A DNA stretch of 64,000 nt from Diploptera punctata (Eukaryota; Arthropoda; Insecta; Blattodea; Blaberidae), in the NCBI GenBank assembly GCA_030220185.1, contig JASPKZ010002333.1, positions 1,462,899-1,526,898 of the forward strand, read 5' to 3'. Shown piece after piece: positions 45,237 through 54,739 of this stretch (its first letter is position 1; the number at the start of each line of letters is the position of its first letter). The translations under genes were made by a program, and so were the position numbers. The notes beneath the pieces are model-generated. The model saw only the letters and a list, made by a program, of their open reading frames with translations. It searched no databases and had not been told where the DNA came from.

Positions 45237-45452
45237 GTGGATTTTGAAATATCAAGATTAATGACAGCAATGACAGATCGGCAGAAGAAATATGCAAAAT
45301 ATGCAGAAAAACTTGGCAAAGTGCATGAATTGTCACATCAATTGAATCGTTGTCACATGGTGCTGAATCAAACATTAGAAAGCATGGAGACTCTTAACAA
45401 CATGCTTCCAGTTGAAGACAGACTGGAACCATTTGTTTGGACAACTGGATGA
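45237..45452 (+). CDS. BORCS5: BORCS5 last coding exon (residues 200-270) with stop
   Basis: Acceptor ttcttatgtgcag at 45224-45236, phase 0; stop TGA at 45450-45452. It encodes VDFEISRLMTAMTDRQKKYA and KYAEKLGKVHEL, then a helical segment, then LNNMLPVEDRLEPF. The RQKxYAKYAE motif and the LNxMLPxxxRLEPF ending are the strongest matches to vertebrate BORCS5. The segment should form the C-terminal coiled-coil part of the subunit. The four exons total 813 coding bases (270 residues). The protein ends soon after LEPF, lacking the short charged tail of the vertebrate form. Confidence 0.95.
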   Translation: MDFEISRLMTAMTDRQKKYAKYAEKLGKVHELSHQLNRCHMVLNQTLESMETLNNMLPVEDRLEPFVWTTG

Positions 45453-45689
45453 GTTATATTTTATTAAGTGCAATGTAATTTCTCTTATATATTATGAGTT
45501 TATGTCTCAGAATATATTGTTGTAAAAAACTACGAAATATGTAATGTAAGTTGTAAATATAAATATGAAATAAGTCAAATGTTTGCATGTATTTCAGTCA
45601 GGTTTACTTTGATCCTTAAAGAGTAACACATTTTTCTTTTTTTATTTAACTTTTATAGGAATTAATCACTATGAGGTTTAATTTATGAT
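45453..45689 (+). other. BORCS5: Probable BORCS5 3' untranslated region
   Basis: AT-rich sequence follows the stop. I see no exact AATAAA within about 200 bases; variants such as aatata (45512) might serve. Where the transcript ends is not determined. Confidence 0.5.
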
Positions 45690-45729
45690 GAAATTAAATG
45701 TTTCTTACCTCTCCTCATATAAATCTTCT

Positions 45730-45776
45730 AAGTTGATCACAATTTCGAGACTATAACTGTCTCATCATCAGAACTT
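45730..45776 (-). ncRNA. Hammerhead-like ribozyme motif, left arm
   Basis: On the minus strand the order is: stem I aagtt (45776-45772), core CTGATGA (45771-45765), one extra T, stem II gagac/gtctc with a 7-base loop, GAAA (45746-45743), a 2-bp stem III (AT/AT with loop TGTG), cleavage triplet ATC ending at 45735, and stem I partner aactt (45734-45730). All conserved hammerhead core positions are present. The very short stem III is typical of hammerheads described in Penelope-like elements. The extra T at the base of stem II is a departure from the consensus. Confidence 0.75.
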
Positions 45777-46110
45777 TGTTGGCGACTGGTGTTATGTCGA
45801 TCGGAAGAAACTCTTCTTCTTCCCTCTGTTGGTGGACCGATGAACCTCTGGATCAGATCAAAATTTGCAGGAATTTCGAAGTTCATAAGTTTTCCTTTGT
45901 TTTTCTGAATGTGGATCTTATATATATCTTATAAATAGACAAACAAAAGGAACTCATGGTTTAGGAAAAGATCCACATTCAGAAAAACAAAGGAAAACTT
46001 ATGAACTTCGAAATTCCCACAAATTTTGACCTGATCCAGAGGTTCATCGGTCCATCAATGGAGGGAAGAAGAAGAGTTTCTTCCAATCGACATAACACCA
46101 GTCACCAAGA

Positions 46111-46157
46111 AAGTTCTGAGGATGAGACAGTTATAGTCTCGAAATCGCGATCAACTT
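46111..46157 (+). ncRNA. Hammerhead-like ribozyme motif, right arm
   Basis: Plus strand: stem I aagtt (46111-46115), core CTGAGGA (46116-46122; the variable position 7 is G), one extra T, stem II gagac/gtctc (46124-46128, 46136-46140), GAAA (46141-46144), short stem III (AT CGCG AT), cleavage after C46152, stem I partner aactt (46153-46157). It is the mirror partner of the left-arm motif. The loop of stem III differs (CGCG versus TGTG), but the pairing is kept. Confidence 0.75.
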
Positions 46158-46222
46158 AGAAGATTTATATGAGGAGAGGTAAGAAACATTTAATTTCACC
46201 ACAACACATTTTCCCTTCATTA

Positions 46223-47923
46223 GGGGAAAGTCGTCTATGTCCGGACACTTACAAATTTGTTTTGTATTATTTTACATTTTTATTACACACAAAAACAAAA
46301 AAAATAATTACACTCTAATTGAACTAGAGAACATTCTACATTACAAAAATATACTAAATGTAAATTAATATAGTAGATAAAAAATAATTGTGGAACATAA
46401 AATTTTCTGATATATTTTAACATGGAGGGTAAGACCGGACATTCAATTTAGTTCACTAAATATCAACTTTATTAAGTTCATTTTCATAGAAATTAATGTT
46501 ACATTTGGAGACACTTGTCACACCTATAGTGCACTGTTGAATTGTCCGTGTTAGTACACTTTTCATGTGTCCAACCCTTACAATCTTCGCATTGGATCCA
46601 GTCTTCCTCAAAATTTTCGCCACACAAAATGCAGAAAGTTTCATTGGAACCAGAAGCTTCATCGGAGCCCACCAGAACATTTGCTGAAGTAGACGGTTCA
46701 CGTAAGTTAAACATTTTTGAACATTTGCGATGTTTTCTTTCTTCCTTGGCATCCTTTTCGTTTTTCTTCTTCTGCGATGAATTGTCCAGAGGCACTCATA
46801 CAGAATGTTACTGTGACATTGCGCCCTCGTTCTCCAGATGTGAGCTTTCCCACTTGCCGTTTCCCTTTGATAGAGAGAACTCTCATGTTCTCGTGCACAG
46901 AAGAAACTCCTGTCTCATCTACATTGAAGATACGAGAAGGAGGGAAAGAATGCTTGTCCATTAACTGACCAAGTTTAGCAAAGAATATATTCACTTGAGG
47001 TTTGTTAAAACCCACTGCTCTCATCATACTTGTAGATTTCGGGGTTCTTAGTACTACTTCTGGATGCCTTTTCACAAATGCATAATAGAAATCTTTACCG
47101 GCAACTCTCTTATTCTTATTAAATCTGTGAGGAAGCCTCAATTCCTCCGCCAAATCAAATGACAAACTTAAGGAATTCTTTTCTCGTCAAAGGCATATAA
47201 ACATGTTGTCCAATTGTCTGATATGTTGAAGGAGTTCTTCTTCACAACTTTGAAGGAATGTGGGTTCAAATCTTCCTAATTTTGCTGCTACAACTACCTG
47301 TTCTCCCTTTCTTAACTTTGAGACCCTGTCCTGTAGTGAGCTCTTTGGTACACCATGCAGTCTTGCTGCTTCCCTCACACTGGTTCTTCTAGTCAATGCG
47401 CTATTCAGTGCAAGTTTCATGTTTTCTTCGGTCCACTTGCCCTTGACACTTACTTTCACTTTGTTTGACATTGTTTTTTCAGCTGATGAAAACTGTAACA
47501 GAGAAATGCAATTATATCTCTGACCGGTCTTACCCGATGTACACTGTCCGATCTTAGCCGACACACGCACCCTAATTAAAATTCCCGCCCTTCCTTATGC
47601 ATGCTACATATTATATTTAACTTCTTTAATTACTTACTTAACAATGTTACGTACACAATTGCATTTGTTAGAGTAAATTCACTTACCCATTGTAAAGCAG
47701 TAATGTATTGAATCTAAGACACACTACTTGCGCGCACAAACGAAAACACTATATAAACCACACTACCTTATAGCGAAGACTCACTCACTCACACTGCCGC
47801 TCAATCAACTGTAGCAAGACAGACTTCAAGACACACTGCAGATTATGCTTCCACCTAGCGACATTTTTCTAAAAATAGGTATGTCCGGACATAGCCGCCG
47901 GACGGTCTTATACGACTTTCCCC
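46223..47923 (-). mobile_element. Pogo/Tigger-like DNA transposon with TA duplications
   Basis: The element has terminal inverted repeats starting ggggaaagtcgt at both ends and TA on each side (46221-46222, 47924-47925). Length is 1701 bases. Both ends also carry a tatgtccggaca motif, at different distances. It encodes a broken Tigger-like transposase on the minus strand. It lies between the PLE palindrome and a SINE2 copy. Confidence 0.88.
46499..47471 (-). pseudogene. Tigger-like transposase, internally deleted, with PHD-like finger
   Basis: The likely start at 47471 gives MSNKVKVSVKGKWTEENMKL and a psq-type helix-turn-helix (SVREAARLHGVPKSSLQDRV). Frame shifts near 47170-47210 separate it from the next frame (46707-47165), which has FYYAFVKRHPEVV (CENP-B-type DNA-binding region) and FNVDETGVSSVHEN with the first catalytic Asp. 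After SASGQFI the rest of the DDE domain is missing. The sequence joins a C-terminal part (46499 side) with FCILCGENFEEDWIQCEDC, GWTHEKC and YRCDKC, a PHD-like zinc finger. A PHD-like end is known in some Tigger/jerky-like proteins. Confidence 0.8.
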
Positions 47924-47935
47924 TATATGATTTTC

Positions 47936-48291
47936 TGTCCACTGCTGTGGTCTCAAGGTAGCGTGCTGCCTTGTCACGCAGCGGGCCCGGGTTTGATCCT
48001 TGGTCGGGGCAGTTTTTCTGGGTGAGGTTTTTATCGGGGTTTTTCCTCACCTGTAAGACAAATGTCAGGAAAACTTTAAGGCCCAAACGGTCCCCGAAAT
48101 CATATGGCCATCATCATCATCATCATCCTTATCATCATGATCATCATCACCATCATCCTTCACCGGTGTGGAAAGCAACGGGAAGCTACCACACCTACAC
48201 AATTCCCTAGTAAAGCTGCAAAAATATAATGAAAATGCTATGATTGCAGTGAAGGACCTGCCTTCGGGCATAATTACTATGGATGGATATG
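47936..48291 (+). mobile_element. SINE2 copy, plus orientation
   Basis: The best-preserved SINE2. The tRNA-like head at about 47945-48010 has ggtagcgtgctgccttgtca and gggtttgatccttgg, then tgggtgaggtttttatcggg, a CATCAT-rich body and the tail ttactatggatggat. It begins about 12 bases to the right of the pogo-like element. Confidence 0.9.
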
Positions 48292-48299
48292 ATTTTCTA

Positions 48300-48590
48300 T
48301 ATTATCATCATTGACATCAAGGTTTAGGCCTTTTGGCCTGTTTTGGCTTAAAACTGTTCATGCCATCTCTTCAAAGGTCAGCCAACACTTCTTTTTGTTC
48401 TTCTGTATGTAGATTTTTTCCCCATATGGTGAGTTTATTTGTGTTTTCTGTTTTAATAATTTTTTTACATCTATTTTGTGTTTTTTCTGACCAAACTTAA
48501 GCAGATAATGCAGATTTTTCTACTTCTCCTTTTTTAACATTTCTTATGTGTTCTTTGGTTCTATTTGTTTTCCCAAGACCAAACTTATTT
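48300..48590 (-). mobile_element. LINE tail remnant
   Basis: The left part, with aggccttttggcctgttttg, resembles the LINE 3' end at 6880-6900 (gacctgttttggcctc). The minus strand reads EAKTG-like residues. The rest is weak. Confidence 0.45.
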
Positions 48591-48960
48591 ATAAAGTAAA
48601 ACCTCATAATTTTACTTCCTATGGTATTTTCAAATTTTATAGCTTTAGGTTGAATTCATTTTGACAACACTTGTACTACCTGTGTTCAATGTGATGATTG
48701 CAACTTTTTATAAGATGTTTTTATTGTTAATTTAACACTTCTGACTGAAGTGAGAACTATATAATATTTTTAATGTATTTTTTATAAGATTTTAAGTCAA
48801 TCGTGAAGCAAAGTCTGTACTTGACCACATTGTATGATTTTTATTTTTTTTATAACTAAAGCCCAGATCTCTATGACCTAAAAAATAATACATGCATTTA
48901 TGACCTAAATGATGCTTAAATACGGTCCAAAAAAGACAACAAATATGATCTTGTAATGTA
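48591..48960. other. PLE-end and SINE4-tail remnants
   Basis: aacctcataattttacttcc at 48600 matches the PLE-associated ending, and aagatgtttttattgttaat plus aacacttctgactgaag at 48712-48755 matches the inverse SINE4 tail. Both are short and decayed. The remainder is AT-rich. Confidence 0.45.
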
Positions 48961-49136
48961 ATGAATCTATTACATATTTTATACTAATACCATTCATAAA
49001 TATTTACCAACCTTTCGCCATATGGTGAAAGTGGGAATTGTAACAGTCCGATCTTTCAAGGAATTTCCAAAAATAAAAAGCGAACTTCGAACAATTGACC
49101 ATGCAAATTGCAATTTACAGATATTATTTTAAATAT

Positions 49137-49249
49137 AAAGGAATGGGAAGCTACCACACCTACAATTCCCTAATAAAGCTGCAAGCATAGCATAAAAATG
49201 CTATAATTGCAGTGAAGGACCTGCCTTCAGGCAGAATTACTATGGATGG
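49137..49249 (+). mobile_element. SINE2 3' fragment with 11-bp target duplication
   Basis: Only the 3' third of SINE2 is present (gggaagctaccacacctaca to actatggatgg). It is flanked by attttaaatat at 49126-49136 and 49250-49260. A 5'-truncated SINE suggests incomplete reverse transcription. Confidence 0.85.
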
Positions 49250-49501
49250 ATTTTAAATATGCACATGCATGGTCAGAAAAACACATAATTGAAACAAGGA
49301 CAAAATTACTTAAACAGTTAGAAAAATCTAAGGAACTCACAATTTGGGAGAAAATTTACATATGCAAGAATAAAAAGAAAATAATGAATTTCGAAATTCC
49401 CGGTGGAAAGGAGAGGGTTTGATTTGGACGTTCATTGGTCAGCAAACAGAGAGCGCAGAAATCAATTTGCAAAAGGGACAACCACAAGACAGCAGTTGTG
49501 T

Positions 49502-49548
49502 AGCATCGAGAATGTCACAAAGTTAGTGACGAAACCTAGGTCTGCATA
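49502..49548 (+). ncRNA. Decayed hammerhead-like motif, PLE-B
   Basis: The order is tcgagaa, t, stem gtcac-aaagtta-gtgac, gaaa, cctaggtc, tgcata. Stem II and GAAA are intact, and stem III (AC CTAG GT) ends in a GTC cleavage triplet. The CUGANGA core is damaged (tcgagaa), so it should be inactive. The 3' half recurs at 44865-44945 on the minus strand. Confidence 0.5.
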
Positions 49549-49596
49549 AAAATCAAGAAATATGAGGTGAGTCAGAAATATAATTACATACATTAT

Positions 49597-49813
49597 TTAT
49601 TGAAATAATATTAAGAAGCTAAAGCCGTAACTACGATTTAAATATGTATATTAAAGTACACAACTAAATTATTGTAATCAATGGTAAAGAGAAACATTTT
49701 TGCCTGAACCGGAAATCGAACCCCGAACCTTCAGCTTTCTGTGCTGATGCTCTGACCATTAAGCTAATTCAGGCTTCATTCTAATCCAAGTATAAATCTT
49801 CCCTTTACCGTTG
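49597..49813 (-). mobile_element. Single SINE5 copy with 14-bp target duplication
   Basis: A non-palindromic SINE5: minus-strand leader, then a tRNA-like head with gcttaatggtcagagcatc and gttcggggttcgatttcc, then a tail ending in attatttcaataa at the left. It is flanked by attacatacattat at 49583-49596 and 49814-49827. It defines the basic unit, about 217 bases, that is multiplied in the 18.1-19.1 kb palindrome. Confidence 0.9.
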
Positions 49814-49984
49814 ATTACATACATTATGTTTGTTATTTAAACTTGGCTGACAACTTATAAAAATCCACAAAATATGACTACAATATTACTTTATTACAGA
49901 AATTTGAATAAATATGACAAAAAAATGAGAAATATGACTTTTAGGACACAATAAAAGTCACCAAATTTTCATCAGTAGACATAT

Positions 49985-50150
49985 ATCTTCCTCTTCTTCT
50001 TCCTTCCAAGTATTAGGCCAAGGCTTATTATGATCCTGTAGAAAATTTTCCCTCCAGCGTTTCATAGGATGGTCCAGAGATCTTTGTCCTCTTGGTATAT
50101 AATTATAAACAGCTTTGGGGATCTGATTTGAAATCATTCAGTATAGATGT
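49985..50150 (-). mobile_element. LINE-B 3' tail
   Basis: It nearly repeats 21133-21280 (ttccaagtattaggccaagg; ttccctccagcgtttcatag; ataattataaacagctttgg). The minus strand encodes the IPKAVYNYIPRG end and the basic tail. Confidence 0.85.
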
Positions 50151-50400
50151 ATAAATGTTATTTACTTATTCAAAACTTATAGTAAAGGTTTTAAAAAAAA
50201 AATGACGTATTTTGTCCCCTACTTATAACAATTATATTAAAGAAATTGAAAATCTGTAGCAATGCTTAAAAATTTTGGTTGTGGCTCAGATTTGATTTGC
50301 AATACACAATCAAGGATTTTTCAGTTTTTTTATAATTGTTGTAGGAACAATAAAATTATAAAATCACGTTCATGGTTCAGATATTAATTTTGCAATTGAT
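50151..50400. other. AT-rich DNA, nothing clear
   Basis: No element named. Confidence 0.4.
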
Positions 50401-50406
50401 TGATTT

Positions 50407-52391
50407 GCAGGGGCATCTTTTCAGGGGAAATAGGTGAAGTGCCACACCACTTTATTTTTACCAGAATTATTTTTAAACACTATTTTCCTTCATATAATAA
50501 AGTTGGGAATTTTTTACATTATGAGGTTTTCTTAATAAAAATCAAATGAATCATGAATTCTTCTTACCTCATTCATCTAAGTTTTTTAACCCATCAGTGT
50601 GGGAGGAGCTGCAGGAGGATTCCTTGGAATGGCATTTAAATTTGTAAGTTAGAAAACAAAATTACACAATTTGAAAATGAGTTAAGTTATTAACAAAAGG
50701 GTAAACTTTCCTCTACAAAATGATATTATTTAATCATTTATTTAGTGAACCTTTCCGAAAAATAAGAACTAGTTCCAGTAAAGAAATCATGCGGGCGGTG
50801 CATGTCACTCAACGCTGATGGGTTAACACAGAACTGCAGTATCAGGAAACATCATTCTCATCCTCATCTGTTGTCATCACTGTCAATTCTTCATTATGTC
50901 AGTCATTTTCTAAACTGCTATCTGGTGTTGATTTGAAGAACTTAGTAATCAAATTTGGTTCATCCAAAAACTCAAAATTCATGGTTCTCGAATGGTTTTT
51001 TTGAATGTACATCTTTTCCCAGACCAATAATTCCAAAGATTTAGATAAATATTTCAAAAGTTTAGCTTCTTTTTCAATTCTATGATTATCTAATAAACTA
51101 TGTGCTGCTATTGCTGATTTTTAATCTCACCATTTTTTATATTTTTAAAGTGTTCTTTTTTTGCGATTGCAAAACAGAAAGAAATATAAAAAATGGTGAA
51201 ATTGAAAAATCAGGGATAGCAGCACAGAGTTTATATTTCTAAAGTGTTCTTTTTTGTGATTGCAAAACAGAAAGAAATATAAAAAATGGTGAAATTGAAA
51301 AAATCAGCAATAGAAGCACATAGTTTATTAGAGAGTCATAGAATTGAAAAAGAAGCTAAACTTTTGAAACATTTATCTAACCTTTGGAATTAACAGTCTG
51401 GGAAAATATATACATTCAAAAAAAACATACTAGAACTATGAATTTTGAGTTTCTGGATGAACCAAATTTGATTACTAAGTTCTTCAACACCAGATGGCAG
51501 TTTAGAAAATGACTGACATAATGAAGAATCGACAGTCGTGACAACAGCTGAGGTTGGCAATGATGTTTGCCAATACTGTAGTTCTGTATTAAAAAAACAT
51601 AGATGTATGAGGTAAGAAGAATTCACGATTCATTTGATTTTAATTTTATTTTCCTTATCACGAATGTTGGTTTTAGTAGAAACATATCTTTGTATTATTG
51701 TATAAGGTGGAACTCATCATTGTGATGCAGAGTGCCCATGCCACATGCTGTCATTCTGGCCTACGACCAGCACTCAAGTGCAGGATTCAACTGCTCGACC
51801 TCTGGTATGGAGCTTAGCTCATTGATGCCATGGCACTGTGATGTCACCTGCTGAGATCTAGCATTTCAAATTCCTCCAAGTGAAGTTGCGAGAAGGAATT
51901 AGCCTTCTGTTTTGTGGCTTTGTGTATGAAATTCATTCATATTGCACTATTTGGCTATTGTGTGGTGGTTTAAATTTGAATCCTGTTTATGATGTTTTGT
52001 TTGTTTTATTGGAAACACCTTTTCATGTTAGAAAGATGAAGATAAAAAGGAAGATTTAAATTGTGGCTATCCTACAGGTTCTACAAACATGTGGTACAAA
52101 AGAAGTTAAACATTCAGCTTACAATCCTAGTTACAAACAGCCATGGTTTAAGGGATTTCCATGGTTATGCTCCTCTCCCTTTACAACAGCATCTGTGGAA
52201 AGAAGCTATTCTTGCCTGAATCATATAAAAACATACCTGAGGAAAGCAATTTCAGAAGAAAGACATTCTTGTTTGGGGAATATTACAATTCAGAAATAAC
52301 TTCTACTGCAGTTAACGAAGACACACCCATTCCTTGAAGATATCACTGAGAGTTTGCAGCCTGAAGGACCAGAGGGTCAGTTTGTTATATA
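50407..52391 (+). pseudogene. Internally deleted hAT element, copy 1
   Basis: The left end caggggcatcttttcagggg at 50410 and tgaagtgccacaccac match copy 2 at 52875-52915. The element is interrupted by the PLE palindrome (about 50500-51650) and resumes with cttatcacgaatgttggttt. The plus frame near 52063-52299 reads YNPSYKQPWFKGFPWLCSS, an N-terminal zinc-finger-like start, joined directly to TASVERSYSCLNHIKTYLRK, the hAT C-terminal dimerisation motif. The catalytic core between them is deleted. Confidence 0.7.
50500..51652. repeat. PLE-B palindrome nested in hAT copy 1
   Basis: The left arm (from about 50530) and the right arm (to about 51645) are inverse: atcaaatgaatcatgaattc / gaattcacgattcatttgat, and gatttttaatctcaccattt / aaatggtgaaattgaaaaa. 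The right arm in plus sense reads RNIKNGEIEKSAIEAHSLLE, SHRIEKEAKLLKHLSN and FWMNQI, the end of a GIY-YIG PLE protein. A short direct copy of the core (51158-51222 versus 51250-51312) lies in the middle. Decayed hammerhead-like stretches lie towards both ends (ctgaggttggcaa near 51550). Confidence 0.7.
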
Positions 52392-52585
52392 AGAAATAGG
52401 TGAGTTTGTTAATAATTAAGATAAGCTTGTGTACAAATAATTTTTCATACTAACCCTGTACCTAACTTCAAAACCATGAGCCGCTACTGATTGATTATGT
52501 TGGCAATATTTCGGGTGTTGTGCAGCATGGCAGAATTTCATACCCATACAGATTACTGCTATGCATCTAAAATTCCTCGGTGTGA

Positions 52586-52600
52586 TAATGACAGTGTGTG

Positions 52601-52663
<63 letters not shown>

Positions 52664-52742
52664 ATAATAGAATTCTGTACATTTAACAATTTAAAAATTA
52701 CAAATTAATTTTTTCGACATAAGGACACACACACACACACAC
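52586..52742. repeat. (GT)n, (TA)n and (AC)n microsatellites
   Basis: A GT run, about 55 bases of TA and, after a spacer, an AC run (52725-52742). An Ile-Tyr-rich open frame over it is an artefact. Confidence 0.95.
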
Positions 52743-52871
52743 AAGTTCACGTGTGAAACTGCAGAATCCAAATATGTAATTTATTATGTCATAATTAGCG
52801 ATAAATTAAATAACAAGATAGAAAACGCTCATACATTTAGAAACAGTGAAATAGATTCCAACTACTATTTT

Positions 52872-53590
52872 GTGCCAGAGATGGCTATTCAGGGGAAGTA
52901 GGTGAAATGCCACTTCACCATATTTTTACTAGAATAATTATTTTTAAACTTTATTTTCCTTATCACTAATATTGGTTATAGTAGAAACATATTTCTATAT
53001 TATTATATGAGGTGGGGCTCCTCATTGTGACATAGAGTGTCTGCACCACGGCCAGCGCTGAAGTGAAGAATTTTTGCTTCCAGCTTGCTCCTACCTCTGG
53101 GGAGCAAACAAAATACCACAAGTGAAGTGAGGAGAGAAAAATACCCAACTGCTTTGTGGCAATGTGATGAAATGATCTCATATTCAGCTATTGTTGTGGT
53201 GGTTTAAATATGAATCCTGTTTATGATGTTTAGTACATGTTTTATTGGAAACATCTTTTTCTCGTTAGAACGATGAAGATAAAAAGGAAGTTTTAAATTG
53301 TGGGCATGATACTGAATCTCTATAAATATGTGGTACAAAAGAAGTTAAACGTTCAGGTAAACACTACAATCTTAGTTTCAAAAGGTGGTTTATAGAATTT
53401 CCATGGTTGTGCTCCTCTCAAACTGTATAGAATTTGTTTTGTTGTCTTTGCTTGTTTTTTAGCAATAAATTCAGCTTTTGAAATAGAGAGTACTACTGCA
53501 GTTAACGAAGGTTACCCATTCCATGAAGATATTACAGACAAGTTAGTAGTTTTATAGAACTGAAGGATTGATTTGATGCATAAAAAATAG
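52872..53590 (+). pseudogene. Internally deleted hAT element, copy 2
   Basis: It matches copy 1 from ctattcaggggaagtaggtg through ggttatagtagaaacatat and the downstream gatgaagataaaaaggaag, ggtacaaaagaagttaaac and ctactgcagttaacgaag. The N-terminal-like segment is present, but the dimerisation motif is lost. Comparison with copy 1 places the edges of the PLE insertion there. Confidence 0.7.
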
Positions 53591-53725
53591 ATGAGTTTTT
53601 TTTGCACTCGAATGAAAATTGGTGATTATATATATTTAAGGTAAGCTGAATTCAGATATGCAATCCAAAATTTTCAATCACACACCATTTTTGCAGGAAA
53701 CATGATTGAAAATTTCCACACAAAT

Positions 53726-54395
53726 CCCGTGCAGCAGCTGCCTTAAAAGCCATGTTTGACATCAAAACAATATCCAGACTGTCACTAAAAATGGCCATGG
53801 GCTTGTTCAACGCAAAAATAGTTCCCATTGCAACCTATGGAATAGACCTCATTTGGGAGAAGCTGAGTCTAAGAGATCTAATAACTTTGGAAGCAGACAA
53901 ATCATGATTCTTGAAAGCCGCCCTAGGTGTCTCAAAACACACAAAGTCGAGGCTAGCATATGAACTCGCCAAGGAACCCTTCTTCACAGAAGAACTACGT
54001 ATGAGGCTACCATCCACAGACAGCTCAAATAAACTACTTCAGGAAAGGGAGAAGAAGAGATGAGAGATATGGCTGGACTTTTATACAACAGAAGCCATGA
54101 CAAACAGATCCTGGACCAACACCAATCAAGAACTCCGACACCTGATGAACTCAATAGCAGTGCATGGATACCACCACAAGATATGCAAGACCAAGTGTTT
54201 CCATGATCCAGGGAACAACTGTGTGTGTGAACTGTGTGAGAAACCATGCGACCGTTACCATGTAACCACCTGCAAAAAACGAGGGTTATCCCTGGTAGAA
54301 TTCTGCAAATATTAAACTATATGAATCAAATTAATGACAAAACTTATGTAACATATATTTTCTGCACAACTTGTGCACATTTATTCTATTATTAT
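53726..54395 (+). pseudogene. LINE-D C-terminal fragment with 17-bp target duplication
   Basis: The plus frame reads MGLFNAKIVPIATYGIDLIW, KLSLRDLITLEADKS, a stop, FLKAALGVSKHTKSRLAYEL and AKEPFFTEELRMR. A second frame then has EIWLDFYTTEAMTNRSW and CVCELCEKPCDRYHVTTC, a cysteine-rich end. This order is typical of a repeated insect LINE polyprotein end. It is flanked by aaaatttccacacaaat at 53709-53725 and 54396-54412. Stops and a frameshift make it inactive. Confidence 0.85.
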
Positions 54396-54412
54396 AAAAT
54401 TTCCACACAAAT

Positions 54413-54739
54413 TCAAAAAGAAAGTGACCCAACATATCTAATTTCAGTATTCCGGTAATTCCTTGTTATTTTCGTAAATGCAATGATTATTAAGAAAGAA
54501 TTGTATATATATTAAAAACTTTCAGGTAGACTTAGTCACAAATTTTCTGATTTATCATGCTAAAAAGTATAGGAATATAGAAAAAAAATTGATTTTACTC
54601 ACATTCTAAAAAGATTTACTGGAAATATTTGCTTGTGTACAACATCACGAACATATCTAATTAGCTGCCAACAATAGCCATCTAACATGCTGGGCGACCA
54701 CTGCCCTCTGTATCTTCTTTACATGACAGGTATGTCCTG
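54413..54739. other. AT-rich DNA between LINE-D and satellite
   Basis: No gene or repeat recognised. It contains the resumed target sequence of LINE-D. Confidence 0.5.

Larger units (their letters stand above)
45690..46198. repeat. Palindromic PLE-type element with two ribozyme motifs
   Basis: Arms 45690-45917 and 45970-46198, about 228 bases each, are near-perfect inverse copies around a 52-base centre. Plus-sense residues of the right arm (LMNFEIPTNFDLIQRFIGPS) resemble the C-terminal end of GIY-YIG PLE proteins, as at 49380-49410 (IMNFEIP). The outer ends carry tatgaggagaggtaag, like the other PLE ends. Each arm holds a hammerhead-like motif pointing outwards. Confidence 0.8.
49000..49582 (+). 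pseudogene. PLE-B C-terminal fragment, split by SINE2
   Basis: The plus strand at 49265-49410 reads HAWSEKHIIETRTKLLKQLE, then LTIWEKIYICKNKKKIMNFE. This matches 51320-51440 and resembles the segment after the GIY-YIG domain in PLE proteins. A SINE2 piece interrupts it at 49137-49249. The 3' side carries a decayed hammerhead motif and tatgaggtgag. Confidence 0.65.

Noticed and set aside
46116..46122. Right-arm ribozyme core seen as mutated (CTGAGGA)
   Set aside because: Position 7 of the hammerhead core tolerates any base, so this core is acceptable.
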